Below the pieces are notes generated by a model. That model was not told the origin of the DNA and did no database searches. It saw nothing but the letters and a program-made list of their open reading frames with translations. Source: Homarus americanus (Eukaryota; Arthropoda; Malacostraca; Decapoda; Nephropidae). Taken from it: a stretch of 64,000 bases of DNA. Positions 11,913 to 56,500 of this stretch are shown here, piece after piece. The stretch's first letter is position 1; each line of letters starts with the position of its first letter. Where the stretch lies: assembly GCF_018991925.1 (NCBI RefSeq), contig NW_024753828.1, forward strand, positions 4,666,965 through 4,730,964. Direction: 5' to 3'. The position numbers and the translations under genes are program-made.

Positions 11913-11932
11913 TCTTGGGTAACTACACTCAC
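11588..11932 (-). pseudogene. LINE endonuclease C-terminal fragment
   Basis: This is the C-terminal part of an exonuclease/endonuclease/phosphatase-type LINE endonuclease, with ITEPTRGDNILDLVLTN and the catalytic-style GNSDHREIRF. The frame ends at a stop near 11588. The neighbouring frame continues smoothly (WEQSRQFPVGSGEVIDD) into the RT ORF, showing a single small indel near 11620. The first few residues of the ORF appear to be flanking DNA beyond the truncation point. Confidence 0.8.
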
Positions 11933-12837
11933 TGGTCATATCCCACGGAACTATAATATGTACTCCACTCACTGGGCATCACCAACGAGGGGAAATATTG
12001 TAGTGTGTGTGAAGTCTTTGAACCATAAATGTCTTATTAAATATCCACTCACCGAACTCACCGAAGACACCAGTGACTGTACAGTGTCCTTGTTTACTGT
12101 TGCATTATCTTTATACATTGTATATCATCTAAGGTGGAGTTAGAGGAGATTGAGGTGCCAAAGAGATTAGCTTTATCAGGGGGAAAGTTGGCTATAGAGT
12201 TATCAGGTAGGAAGAGAGGAGGAAAAGAGGGAGTGCAGAAGTTATTACAGATGTTTTTGGTTAAGGACCAGAAGGATTTACTGTACTAGAAGAAGAATTA
12301 GTCAGGACAGCGGTCTTTCTTTCTTATAAAGTTCCGCTTGGCCCAACGAAGAATAACCTTTGTACTAAATTGAGGAAGTTTCTCCAATGGAAGGTGAAGG
12401 CTTTTTTACCTTGAGAAAAGATGACACAAAGTGCACAAAAAATACAATTTGCAAAATAAAACTAAATGTTGTTTCCATTGTGGGATCCATACAGTATTGT
12501 ACTATACAGTACTGTGTATTCATTCAGAATGAGACTTGGTACTGTACTGAAGACATGTTCTTATCACCTTAGGATAATAGTTACAGCAAAGAGTTTAAGG
12601 ACATTTACAGTATCCCTGTACCTTTTTATTTATAGTTCAGGGATTTTCTGGATTCTGTGATGAGTGTGTCTGTAATGTTTGTACAGTTTATAGAACTATA
12701 TCAAATTGAAGCTGTTATTTTTGTACTGTTAATTTCAATGGTGTAGTAAGTGTCTAGTCCCTGATGATTACCGTGTGTTTTGTGTGGATGGAGAAGATGT
12801 AGTTGTACAGTAGCTAAAGCAGTTCCTCTCATTGTAG
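11933..12837. other. region upstream of first gene 1 exon found
   Basis: No exon can be assigned with confidence. At 12387-12393 the sequence ATGGAAG followed by GTGAAGG would be a minimal start exon in the right phase (phase 1), but donor quality and context are weak. At about 12130-12290 a frame reads like coding sequence (EEIEVPKRLALSGGKLAIE) and then hits a stop; it could be a transposon relic. Confidence 0.3.
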
Positions 12838-45910
<33,073 letters not shown>

Positions 45911-46090
45911 CTTGATACTTGTCTAGTTGTTCACTAATACAGTGTAAGTTGCTTTAGGAAAATAAGTCAAGTTTTTATTCCTTTTTGTATGTCAATCTTT
46001 TAGTTTTCTGTCACTTGATGACCAGATTCACATAGAAATGAATGGTACTGTACAATTATTACCAGATATTAATTGTATGTGTTATTAATG

Positions 46091-46096
46091 AATAAA
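46091..46096 (+). terminator. gene 1 polyadenylation signal
   Basis: AATAAA lies 181 bases after the stop codon, and a TG-rich stretch (GTTCTTGATGGTTTTCTTCA) begins about 16 bases further on, a suitable downstream element. Confidence 0.65.
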
Positions 46097-46260
46097 CCAT
46101 TCATTTGAAATAGAGTTCTTGATGGTTTTCTTCATGTTGCCACAACTTGTACCTGGTATTGTGGCTTTAGTTCACAAGGGGATGGTCGTCACTCACAAAT
46201 AAAGAGTTAACACACAATACTGTACCACCAGGCAAGGAATGTTGGTTCAGCCAATGGCAT

Positions 46261-46770
46261 TGTGGTGACTGTTGGCCAACTGTGTGTAACTGTGCACCAT
46301 AATACTGCACAATATTGTGGTGACTGTTGGCCAACTGTGTGTAACTGTACACCATAATACTGCACAATATTGTGGTGACTGTTGGCCAACTGTGTGTAAC
46401 TGTGCACCATAATACTGCACAATATTGTGGTGACTGTTGGCCAACTGTGTGTAACTGTACACCTTAGTACTGCACAATATTGTGGTGACTGTTGGCCAAC
46501 TGTGTGTAACTGTACACCATAGTACTGCACAATAATGTGGTGACTGTTGGCCAACTGTGTGTAACTGTGCACCATAATACTGCACAATATTGTGGTGACT
46601 GTTGGCCAACTGTGTGTAACTGTACACCATAGTACTGCACAATATTGTGATGACTGTTTGCCAACTGTGTGTAACTGTACACCATAGTACTGCACAATAT
46701 TGTGGTGACTGTTTGCCAACTGTGTGTAACTGTACAACATAGTACTGCACAATATTGCAGTGACTGTTGG
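46261..46770. repeat. 55-bp minisatellite downstream of gene 1
   Basis: About nine copies of TGTGGTGACTGTTGGCCAAC + TGTGTGTAACTGTACACCAT + AGTACTGCACAATAT at 55-base spacing, followed by degraded relatives to about 46960. Overlapping minus-strand ORFs in three frames are artefacts. Confidence 0.95.
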
Positions 46771-47270
46771 CCAACTGTATACACTGTAGTACAATATAGC
46801 ACTGTATTGTAGTGACTGGTGTTCACCACATATAATTCTATAGTAACTGGTGTACACCACAACACATCACTGTAGTAACTGATGTACACCACAGCACAAT
46901 ACTGCAGAGACTGGTGTACTCTACAGCACAACATTGTAGTGACTGACTGTTGCCTAGCTGTGCATACATCACAGTGTAATACTATAGTAATAATATTATG
47001 GATGACTGTATCAAATCTTCAACCTTAGGCAGTGCAATGCATCATGGGTATTACTTTAGTTGGGCAAAACAATATTTATGAATTTTAACCATCAAAATAT
47101 TTGTCTAAAGCAAGATCTTTGATATACATTACAGTACCTGCATCGAACAATGTTTTACATACACTAAAATTACAGTATCTTTGACATCTCTGTTTGGAGT
47201 TGGACATGAAGATTAGTAATACAGTACTGTACTGTAATCATAATATACAGTAATGGTTGCCCCTTGTATT

Positions 47271-47580
47271 TGAGGCTGGCAAGCCCTAAGGTCACCAAGG
47301 TACGAATCTCCATAAGGTGTTAAAGTTGTTGCCAACACAATGGCTACACCTTGAGTTAACAAAGGAATAACCCAGGAAATTAAACAACTAATCAACTGTG
47401 CTGGCTAATGAATACCACAGAACACAAGCTTCTAATCAATTAATTTACAGGTCCCCAATACTGCTGGGTGTAACAGCAAGTAGCAAAAAGGAACTTGCCC
47501 ATTGTTTTACCCTGCATGCCTGGGGATTAATCCCAGGCCACTGGTTTGTGAGGTGGTTACAGTATAGTGACCATTACAGT
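47271..47580 (-). mobile_element. tRNA-derived SINE (family A, copy 3)
   Basis: Read on the minus strand, the sequence runs from a tRNA-like head (CCTCACAAACCAGTGGCCTG, GGATTAATCCCC) to a body with CAATGGGCAAGTTCCTTTTT, CACCCAGCAGTATTGGGGAC and a GGCTTGCCAGCC end. This is the same body as the copies at 14404 and 18424. Confidence 0.75.
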
Positions 47581-47870
47581 TCACCAATAGGGATAGCCCA
47601 CCTGGGGACAGGTCGCCGAACTCCATCGGGACTGGGGGGGGGGCATAAATAAATACAGAAATGGAAAATAAAAATAAAAAACATCAACAGTGAGGAACAA
47701 TATACAGATACATTTTGTTTTGTCAAAATAATAGAAACAATTGAGACCCTGCAATTGTGTGTAAATGAGGCAGAAAGTCAGTCGCATCAGCAACCTGGGA
47801 CTTGGTCACAATTTTTGTGATGCCATATGGCAGCAAAGAACACCAAACCTTACCCAATCTTTCCTAACCT

Positions 47871-47936
47871 ATAAAACACTTACTGTACTAAACACTGAAA
47901 ATACAAATAAGGTAAGTGTTTTATAGGTTTAGGATC
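47871..47936. repeat. short hairpin-forming inverted repeat
   Basis: ACCTATAAAACACTTAC and GTAAGTGTTTTATAGGT are perfect inverse complements with a loop of about 30 bases. Confidence 0.85.
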
Positions 47937-48267
47937 TTTACAGGTTAGGTCTGCAACGAAAACCATAGACTAAAACAATTTAGGCTAAAAATAGTAACAT
48001 TTCAATGTAGAACATTGAAAGTTTAAAAGACTATAATTTTTTTGCTATTCATTTCTCCCCTCCAAAAAAGGGTGAACAACATTTTTGGAATCAACATAAA
48101 AATCTATGTTAGAAAAATATACAGTATTTACATTTTTAAGTGTGCACCACAAAACCGAAAAGATCCAGGATACTCTTGTGCTAGTTTAGTATGTTTCTGT
48201 GGTTCCAAACTTTCTTCCTTTTCCCCTGCCAAGAGAGAGTCCTCGGACGTTTTTTCCTCACCTTTGT

Positions 48268-48556
48268 GTTGGTGATACAGTACAGCAGTAACACATGTAT
48301 CTCACCAATATGTTATGTGTTTGAGTTCTGCATGGTCAGGACAAAAGCCCCCTGGATATAACCCCTCGTTAAAAGTTCAAAATAGGTTAGGTTCATAAAC
48401 TGTAAACTATAAATAATAAAAATAATGATAATTAAAGTCTTATAATTATTTGTGCTAGGGGGCTTTTGTCCTACACTCGGCCGGGCTCACATCAGAAGTG
48501 TGACCTTACCAAACATAACAGGTTTTCCAGACTCCGGTTTCCTCCCGAATGACAAG
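48268..48556 (+). mobile_element. tRNA-derived SINE (family B) split by a MITE
   Basis: The head (TTGGTGATACAGTACAGCAG, B-box-like GTTTGAGTTC) and the body (CGGCCGGGCTCACATCAG, AACAGGTTTTCCAGACTCCG) match the minus-strand copy at 4570-4735. The two parts are separated by the inverted-repeat element 48338-48472. Confidence 0.7.
48338..48472. mobile_element. 135-bp inverted-repeat MITE
   Basis: AGGACAAAAGCCCCCT at the left and AGGGGGCTTTTGTCCT at the right are perfect 16-bp terminal inverted repeats around an AT-rich core. Comparison with the uninterrupted SINE at 4570 shows it inserted in the SINE. The exact target duplication is unclear. Confidence 0.8.
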
Positions 48557-48715
48557 TAAGCTGATAAGTGTCAGAATTATACAAAAAAGCAAAAGTTGTA
48601 AGAACTAACAGTTCATCGTCAAAATCTTTGGTAAATATTCATTTAATGGCTGTGGTTGTTATTCTCATAACAATTTCGACTCCCAAATCACTGTCGAAAC
48701 CAAACTTAACCAAAC

Positions 48716-48906
48716 CAAAACCTCCAATGTATTCCTAAAACAAATGAATCTCTTCACAACCACAAAAACCTACCTAACTACTGTAAATTAGTGTTTGTAA
48801 ACTGATTTCATTTGTTTTAGGAATACATTGGAGGTTTTCTTGTAGTTAGTTAGGTACTAAACTACAATAGTTCGGTACTAATTTACAGTAGTTGTGAACT
48901 GCATAC
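48716..48906. repeat. nested inverted repeat
   Basis: AAACCTCCAATGTATTCCTA (left) pairs with TAGGAATACATTGGAGGTTT (right). Further out, TTCACAACC...TAACTACTGTAAATTAGT-like sequence recurs inverted at 48885-48906. This may be a small foldback element. Confidence 0.8.
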
Positions 48907-49552
48907 CATATTTCCATGGGTGACAAAAAATAAAATAACTTAAATGTCGCTTAGGTTACTAAATGGTAACCCGAATGTACAGTACAGTACAAGCTGCTAA
49001 TAGAGTTTGACGAATCCATTTGTCAGGCTCGTAAAATTTAACTCGACATTTGGAATTGCTCTTTGGACTTATTGCCCGGAATGTTTTTTAAAAAAAATAT
49101 TGTATGTTAAATAATTTCGTCTATTGTTAGTTAAATAAAATATTAAAGTGATATCCCTGCAGTGAAGGGGTGAGGAACCTTTGAGAGTCCATCTTTGTGT
49201 CTTAACATTACTGTAGCGAGTTTAGAGATCTATTCGGACTTTATCAATGTCAACACGCCCTTATCCACCCCGGTAATTCATAAATAGAGCTACCTACTGT
49301 AATTTAGCACCTATCACATTAAAAAATGAATAAAGTATATACCTAGTACATTACCTTAAGTACCATGGGTTTTGTATAGTGAGAAAATAATGTAAGACTA
49401 ACCTAACCTAACAAGCACTGGTAGTACCTAATGTGAAATATAACACTTGTAAACTATTACCTCAACAATCTACCAAACACATTTTGTATCATCTTGGACC
49501 AGGAATGCATTACAAGATAAATTATAATTTGTGAGTAGCGAGATGTGGAGAC

Positions 49553-49990
49553 GAAAATGATTCCGGGACTTAGAAACCTTCCATATCAAGATATGTTAAT
49601 GAAACTAAACTTGCATTCCCTAGAAAGACGAAGAGTGCGGGGAGATATGATAGAAGTATTTAAGTGGGTGAAAGGAATCAATAAAGGGGATATAGATAAA
49701 GTTCTTATAATATCCGAGCAGGATAGGACTCGGAGCAACGGATTCAAGTTGGATAAGTTTAGGTTTAGGAGGGAGATAGGAAGGAACTGGTTCATACATA
49801 GGGTGGTGGACGAGTGGAACAAGCTTAGCAACTTTGTAGTAAGTGCGGGAACTCTGGAGAGTTTCAAAAGGAGGCTAGATAGATTCATGGATGATAGAGA
49901 GTGGTAGTAACTCTCGACAGGAGCTGCCATGCACAGGCCAACCGGCCTATTGCAGACTCCTTATTTTCTTATGTTCTTCTTATGTTATGT
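49553..49990 (+). pseudogene. CR1-like LINE 3' fragment (family B)
   Basis: This 5'-truncated copy of the element at 9483-11912 begins within the C-terminal domain (KMIPGLRNLPYQDMLMKLNL), keeps an open frame to the stop at 49905-49907, and ends with the same 3' UTR and TTATTTTCTTATGTTCTT tail. High identity to the longer copy suggests recent activity. It lies just upstream of gene 2. Confidence 0.92.
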
Positions 49991-50503
49991 ATATTGCCTT
50001 TAAAAAATAATTACGACTCGGGTGGCACCTTAGGGATAATAATAAGTAGCCCGGAATGTTTAGAAGTGCTGGGCCTTCTATTTTGAAAATTGTAAGTTTA
50101 AAACTGACTTATCAATGAAATCTCATTGACTTGACCTTATAAACAATGCAATTTAAACTGATCCAGGTATTAGATATATTGAATATTTATCGGAATAAAG
50201 CCAAATAACCAATTTGAGAAATGTATTCCCAAACCATGGAAAGATGATGTTAAAATAGGTTACGAACTGAACTGAGTAATTACTTATGAGGAGATAAAAG
50301 ATAATAATAATAATAATAATTAATATTTATTAATTTTAACTTATAAGACTAATATTAACCATACTACCAATATTAATTTTTACTACTAATAAATATTTGG
50401 TTCAAGATGTTCGTAGTAGTTTTACCAACACTAGACACTGTTGTGGCGAGGTGGTGAGACGCTCCTCAACCACTGAAGACAAAACTAAAAAACAAAATTA
50501 ATA

Positions 50504-50516
50504 ATGGCAGACGAGG
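50504..50516 (+). CDS. gene 2 exon 1: start exon
   Basis: ATGGCAGACGAGG is followed by GTGAGG, so MADE plus one base leads into the phase-1 acceptor at 50890. The start context AATAATGG is acceptable. Upstream bases to about 50410 are likely 5' UTR. The choice rests on phase and on this being the nearest ATG with a good donor. Confidence 0.65.
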
Positions 50517-53500
50517 GTGAGGCCTTTACACTGTGATATGTTGATAGTGATAAATTTAATATACAGCCACTTATTAGATAGCTAGGAGGTGTGTGCAGAA
50601 GAGGAATTTGTTGTCACGTAGTAAAAGAAATGATTGTGTCTTGAGCTATTTATTTGCGTCAATATTTAACAATTAACTCTTTTGATCAGGCTATTAATAT
50701 TTAAATTTGTGCGTCTGAATGAAGGAGTAATCTTCACCTTCATTACGGGATGCTTCTTTATATCTTATTGGCTAACACCAGATGAATTTACTAGACCCCC
50801 ATGCCTAAAGGGTTAGCCCTATAGTAAATTCCTGTCATGAATTTATGCTTGATACAATTGAGTTTACGAGGTGTTTATTATACTTTCAGGTGTTGAGAGT
50901 GTAATACGTGCAAACCGTGGTCTAGCAGCGATCCTGGCCAACATTGGGCGAGGGAACGAAGGAAAAAAAGATGATGACAGATTTAAGAAGCCATTTCCTC
51001 CAAAAGGTGAGGCAGACAGTCTATACAGTTATCTTGTCAGGTTTCAGAGCCAGGTGAATCAGGTTAAAGTATAAAGTACAGTACAATACCTCCAACATAT
51101 TTTGGTAAAATTATCAATTCAGTCATCCCTGGATTTAGTTATCCAACCTAACCATCCTTACCTAACCTACATAATTTCAACCTAACCTAACCTAACCTAA
51201 CCTAATTTAACCCAACCTAACCCAACTTAACCCATCATAAAATTCGGTGTACCTCCAACTCGGCCCATCTTAAATAGCCAACTCGGCCCACACATTACTA
51301 CCTCGGCCCACCTTGCACACTTCAAAGTAGCTAACTAGGGGTCTGACTAATTACCCAAATGTAGCCAAATATAGCCGGAATGAAGTCAAATAATGGTCCT
51401 AGATGAATAAATCGGACTGCTAATCACTTCTCGACTAGTATTTGGTGTCACAAAGTCACAAAAAATTGGTAAACTTACTTTAATCTGAGTTAATAGATCG
51501 AGTGCATGTACCTAACCTAACCTAATCTAACCTCGACTAGTATTTGGTGTCACGAAGTCACAAAAAATTGGTAAACTTAATTTAATCTGAGTTAATAGAT
51601 CAAGTGCATGTACCTAACCTAATCTAATCTAACCTAACCTAACCTAACCTAACCTAACCTAACACAACACAACTCAGATTAAATTAAGTTTACCAATTTT
51701 TTTTTTACTTTATGACACCAAATAATAATCGAGAAGTGATTCACAACCCGAATTACGCTTGTACGACCATCATTTGACTTCATTGCGGCTACATTTGGCT
51801 ACATTTGGGTAATTCCTCGCTCCGTCGGTACATGCACGCGATCTATTAACTCAGATTAAAGTAAGTTTACCAATTTTTTGTGACTTTCTGACACCAAATA
51901 CTAGTCGAGAAGTGATTAGCAGTCCGATTTATTCATCTAGGACCATTATTTGACTTCATTCCGGCTATATTTGGCTACATTTGGGTAATTAGTCGGACCG
52001 GCTAACTAGAGGTTCAGGAATGAGTTTGAGATATGTTTTATGTCTCTTTTGGTTCACTGAAACACAAAAAGTGTGAATGAGTGAACACTGAGGGTTCACT
52101 CGGTATGAAGGAGGAATTTTATGAGTTTATGTTAGTAGAACGTGATCAATGAACCGTGATTCACATTCGAAACTTGTGCTTCTCCAGGTGATTTCTAATA
52201 GGGTTTGAAATCATTGCTTCCAGCAATTTGCTTACAATTGATGTTGAACTGATTGGACGGTAGTCAGAGGATAGTGAACTATCTCCCTTCTTGAAAATTG
52301 GTATCACATTCGCTATCCTCCAGGATTCTGGTACTACACCCGATTTTAATGACATGTTTAACAAATTTACTTAGGGCATACTGAGCTCTTCCTTACATTC
52401 CTTTAATGCTCTGGCAACTATATCATCGGAGTAATTATTCAGGACTAACCCGCAGCTGAAATTGATCGAAAACAATTATAAAAACTCCGGATTTTCTGGA
52501 GGTTTTCTTTAGAGTGAACACTGTTGAAGTTTGTGCAAATGTGTTTAAAAAATGGATATTTTTAAAATAAACGTAACTTAACATTTGTGAGTATGAAAAA
52601 CAGACCAAACCAACCTAACCAAACAAACCTACCTAACCTTACCTGACTTCCTTACCGGTGGGCTCCCCCCCCCTGTACCCCCCGGTATATTAAACAGAAA
52701 GAACTTACTATGATTATGGTGAAATTTGAGGCATTTACTGTCATGGCGGGTAACGTTGAGCCACGGCGTTGTGGAAGTGATGAACAAATTTCTTTCCAGT
52801 CTGAAAGCACAGGAATTCCCTCAGTCTCTATTTAACGGAACAATGTTGTGGTCTTTGAATAATTGAAGAGTCTCGTCTTTATCCCTTAATTCGCAAATTA
52901 CGTCCATATAAGACCGGCGACAACCTTCACATGTCATGCTGAAAATGAAACTGCTGTGGGCCCGGGGAAAAGCACAGAACCATAGCGCGGCCTCATTACC
53001 AAGAGGAAGACAAATTAGTGGGCTCATAGGCGCCTAATTATTTATGAAACAAAGAATTTGCACAAGAAATGATTATCATATCACAACTCCTGATGAAAAT
53101 AATGAAAGAAAATAAACTAATAAAAATAACTCGTCCGCAGATTAGTCGTATATATATTAACCGTCATCGGGACCTGGTGACTTATTAGGCTTTAGCTTGT
53201 CTCTTTGCTTACCAACATCGTTACTAGTCACTACTGTCTCACTTAATCTATTTTCTTCACTGTCTCTGTATATAGTCGCACCGGCTATATCATATTTAAA
53301 TTTTCGATGGTGAAAACTGTTGAAAAATACCTGTTCAGATTATTGCTCATTTCTCCGTCGTTATAAGTTAGCGCACCTGTATTGGTCCAATTTTGTCTCA
53401 TGTTTTAGTTTGATACATTTGAAAGAATTCCTTGGGGTTTGACTTCGCCTCCCTTGCTACCTTCAGTTCATTATTCCTCTTTGCTTTTCTTATCTCAGTC

Positions 53501-56500
53501 TTAACCCTACCGGCCAATACCTTATAATAATCTCGGAAGTAAACTTCTCGATTTAGTCACCAACCTATAGCCTTCCTTTGGCCAATAATATTCTTTAAAT
53601 AATTATGTATCCATTTGAGGTCATTGTTATTTGTGCATTAAGTAACTCATTATTTAAATTGTTATGAAACTCATCAACCTCAGATCTCGTGATCAGGCTA
53701 TCCTTAACCGTCATATTTTGTGAGGGTGTCGTTGTCAGGTCTCCAGGTAGAGTGGTCTTAATTGTGAACTAAATGTAAAATATAAAATTATATATGTAAA
53801 AGTTAAAAGACCACCTCCACATATGTACATTAATATATTTATAATATAGAATGAAAAGATAATTAATAACAAATCAATTCCCCCCCCCTTAAAATCTATG
53901 CTGCTTTTTATCATTCATGCAAAAATTTGTAAACTTTTACTTTTTAGTCCGAGTTTGTTAACCTAAGTGGCCTGAGTTGGTTATCCGAGATGGTCCGAGT
54001 TGGTATTTGATGGTCTGAGTTGGATTTGGGCCGAGTTGGACTGTAACCCTAAAATTCGCTAGATGACCGAAACGATGATACTTCCCACATTTTAACCATT
54101 TCATATTTATGCCAGACCTACAATTGTGTAGGGTAATATCTGTTTGTGCATTAATGTGTATATCTTTATGTAAAAATATGTGTGTATGGGAGTACAGGAC
54201 TGTACTTGTGGTAAAGAACTACCATATACTGTACTGTATTTTAGAATATTCCACATTACAGCACCACCAGCACCAGGATTTGTTTAATTTCGTTCATTTT
54301 TTCCACAAATGTTCTTATCATTATAGTAACTATTTTGAAAGAGGCGATAACTTTGTATTTTAATTATAAGTTTTCTCTCTATCTACAATTATAAATCACC
54401 TGTAGTGGACAGGGCATGAAGGATGAGGGAAATTGCAGGATAAAAACATGGTTAATAACTGATCATGTGACACTAAAATGAAGTCTCTACATGCTTTGCA
54501 CAGGAAGAAATTAAATTTTTATATTAAATATTCGGCCGAAAATTCTGTCCTGTTAGCGCGTATTCTCGTCCGATTGTAAACAAATAAATTCAGATTCCAG
54601 TCTTACTTAAATTGTTAACAAACGAGTTGTGTCCATAACATGCACAAATCCCATATAATTTTCTCTGCTCAGTAGGTTCTTAACCTTATTCAATTTATAA
54701 ATGATGATCATCATATTGTTAGAATTGAAGTTACTGTGGGTAAGGTTAGGTAGGTTCTTTGGTTGGTTAAGTTCTAGTTAATGTTTTCTCTTTTAAAATA
54801 CTTACTATAATGATAAGAACATCTGTGGAACATTGAACAAAATCAAACAACTCCTTCTGGTGGTAGCAGTGTTCTCATACATTACCCGTGATAATAATTC
54901 ACCCTTTAGGCAGCAGGCAGGGTCGATCATACCCGGAATGTCAGTAGGAATAATTGCTGGCTTTTCTTCATCCATAGTCTTAAGAAATATGACCCAAGTA
55001 AGAGAAAGAAATGTGAAAAATACTAAGATAGAGATAACAGTGGGAGTTACAGTAATAGATAATGAATTGATTTATTGCAGTTTCTCATGAGATGTGTGTT
55101 GGTGTGCTTGTCAGAATATTTACACGTCTTCCTTCAATATTTACAGCAAAGGTGCCCAGAAAAATACCGCAGCCACAGAAACAACCACAGAAACAGGAAC
55201 AGCAACAAGGATTTGACCTGGACACCACAGTAGAATTTTCAGGATGGGAAGACATCAGTTCACATCAAAACATTGGTTTTCAGGGGGAATACACAAAGGA
55301 CGATTGTGACTCAAGAGCAGGTGAGCTTTTATAATACAGTATTTATTACCTTTGTGTGTGTGTGTGTGTGTTTCAGAATTTGATTTGAGTTTCATGATGC
55401 ATAATGGTATAGATTGATGTTGTTGGCACAGAATCTTGAGCATAATAAATAAAGTAAGTCATATACCATTTGAAGAACAATAAAACATGAAAAAATATAA
55501 AGGTATAGCCCTCCCGGGAACAGGTCACTGACCCATATCTGGGGAACAAGAAACAAATTGTATACAAAAAAACAAATGGAAAAAATAAAACAGATGAAGA
55601 GTAAGAAATAATATATTGTGTACAGTATATATTGTATGTAAATGACAACACATTATGCTTCCAAAATCTTCCCAGGTGGTAGTACCTCCCTGTTTGATAG
55701 CTGCCTACTACCTACTACCTTGGAGTATTCAAAAGAAACACACACTGTGGAGGCACTGAAACCCTCAGAGCCTCAGGGGGAATAACATAGAAAGTAGGAA
55801 GTTTAAATATGTGGTGCACACAAAAAATGCAGATCCTGCGATAATTGTTGTGTACAGTCAAAACACAGACATCAAAGAGTTAGACGCACACACATACAGT
55901 AAATAATTGACTGCAAAATGAATGTGGACATGCTCATACTCATGAAGAATTAAGAGCCTTTTTCAAGTTTTATTACAGCACAGTACCTGCTTATGGTATT
56001 ACTGTATTTTGGTCTTGTTTGCAAAATGATTTGAGTTCACGATACATAGTTCCTTCTTGTCACACTTTATATTTCTTCCTGGGAATGATTTAATGTGTGG
56101 CATTGTGGTCGCATGAATCCCAGTCACAAGACTTTCTAAGAGGAATAACTTACAGAACCAGAAAGTCAGGGAGACAACCACATAAACTATGCTTGGTTTG
56201 TGACAAATTCCTCTATGTGGCAAGAAAATACATAATCAGGATGAGAAAAGTGTCTTTATGATGGGTCACCTGGAGGACAAACTTATTTGTTTTGAACAGA
56301 ACCCCAGAGTTTAGCTACTACTCACTGCACAGCATTGTGCGTTATCATATTGAAAAATTTAACTTAGTCTGACAGGCTGTTTCGTTTGTTTTGTCTGCCA
56401 TACGATATTTAACTTATTTTTTATACCGTTGAGAGTTTGAAATTGTTTACATTTCTATAATGTGAAAAAATTCAAGTTAATGAATAATACAATGAAAAGT

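Larger units (their letters stand above)
46961..50503. other. spacer between the paralogues
   Basis: No gene was seen besides mobile elements: SINE copies at 47271-47580 and 48268-48556, hairpins at 47871-47936 and 48718-48905, and a LINE 3' fragment at 49553-49990. The last ~100 bases before 50504 are probably the 5' UTR and promoter of gene 2. I found no convincing TATA box. Confidence 0.5.

Noticed and set aside
46167..46934. Overlapping minus-strand ORFs up to 217 aa
   Set aside because: Artefacts of the 55-bp minisatellite downstream of gene 1.
51178..51662. Chromosome end or telomere
   Set aside because: The pentamer tracts are short, degenerate, inside a foldback element, and flanked on both sides by gene 2 exons.
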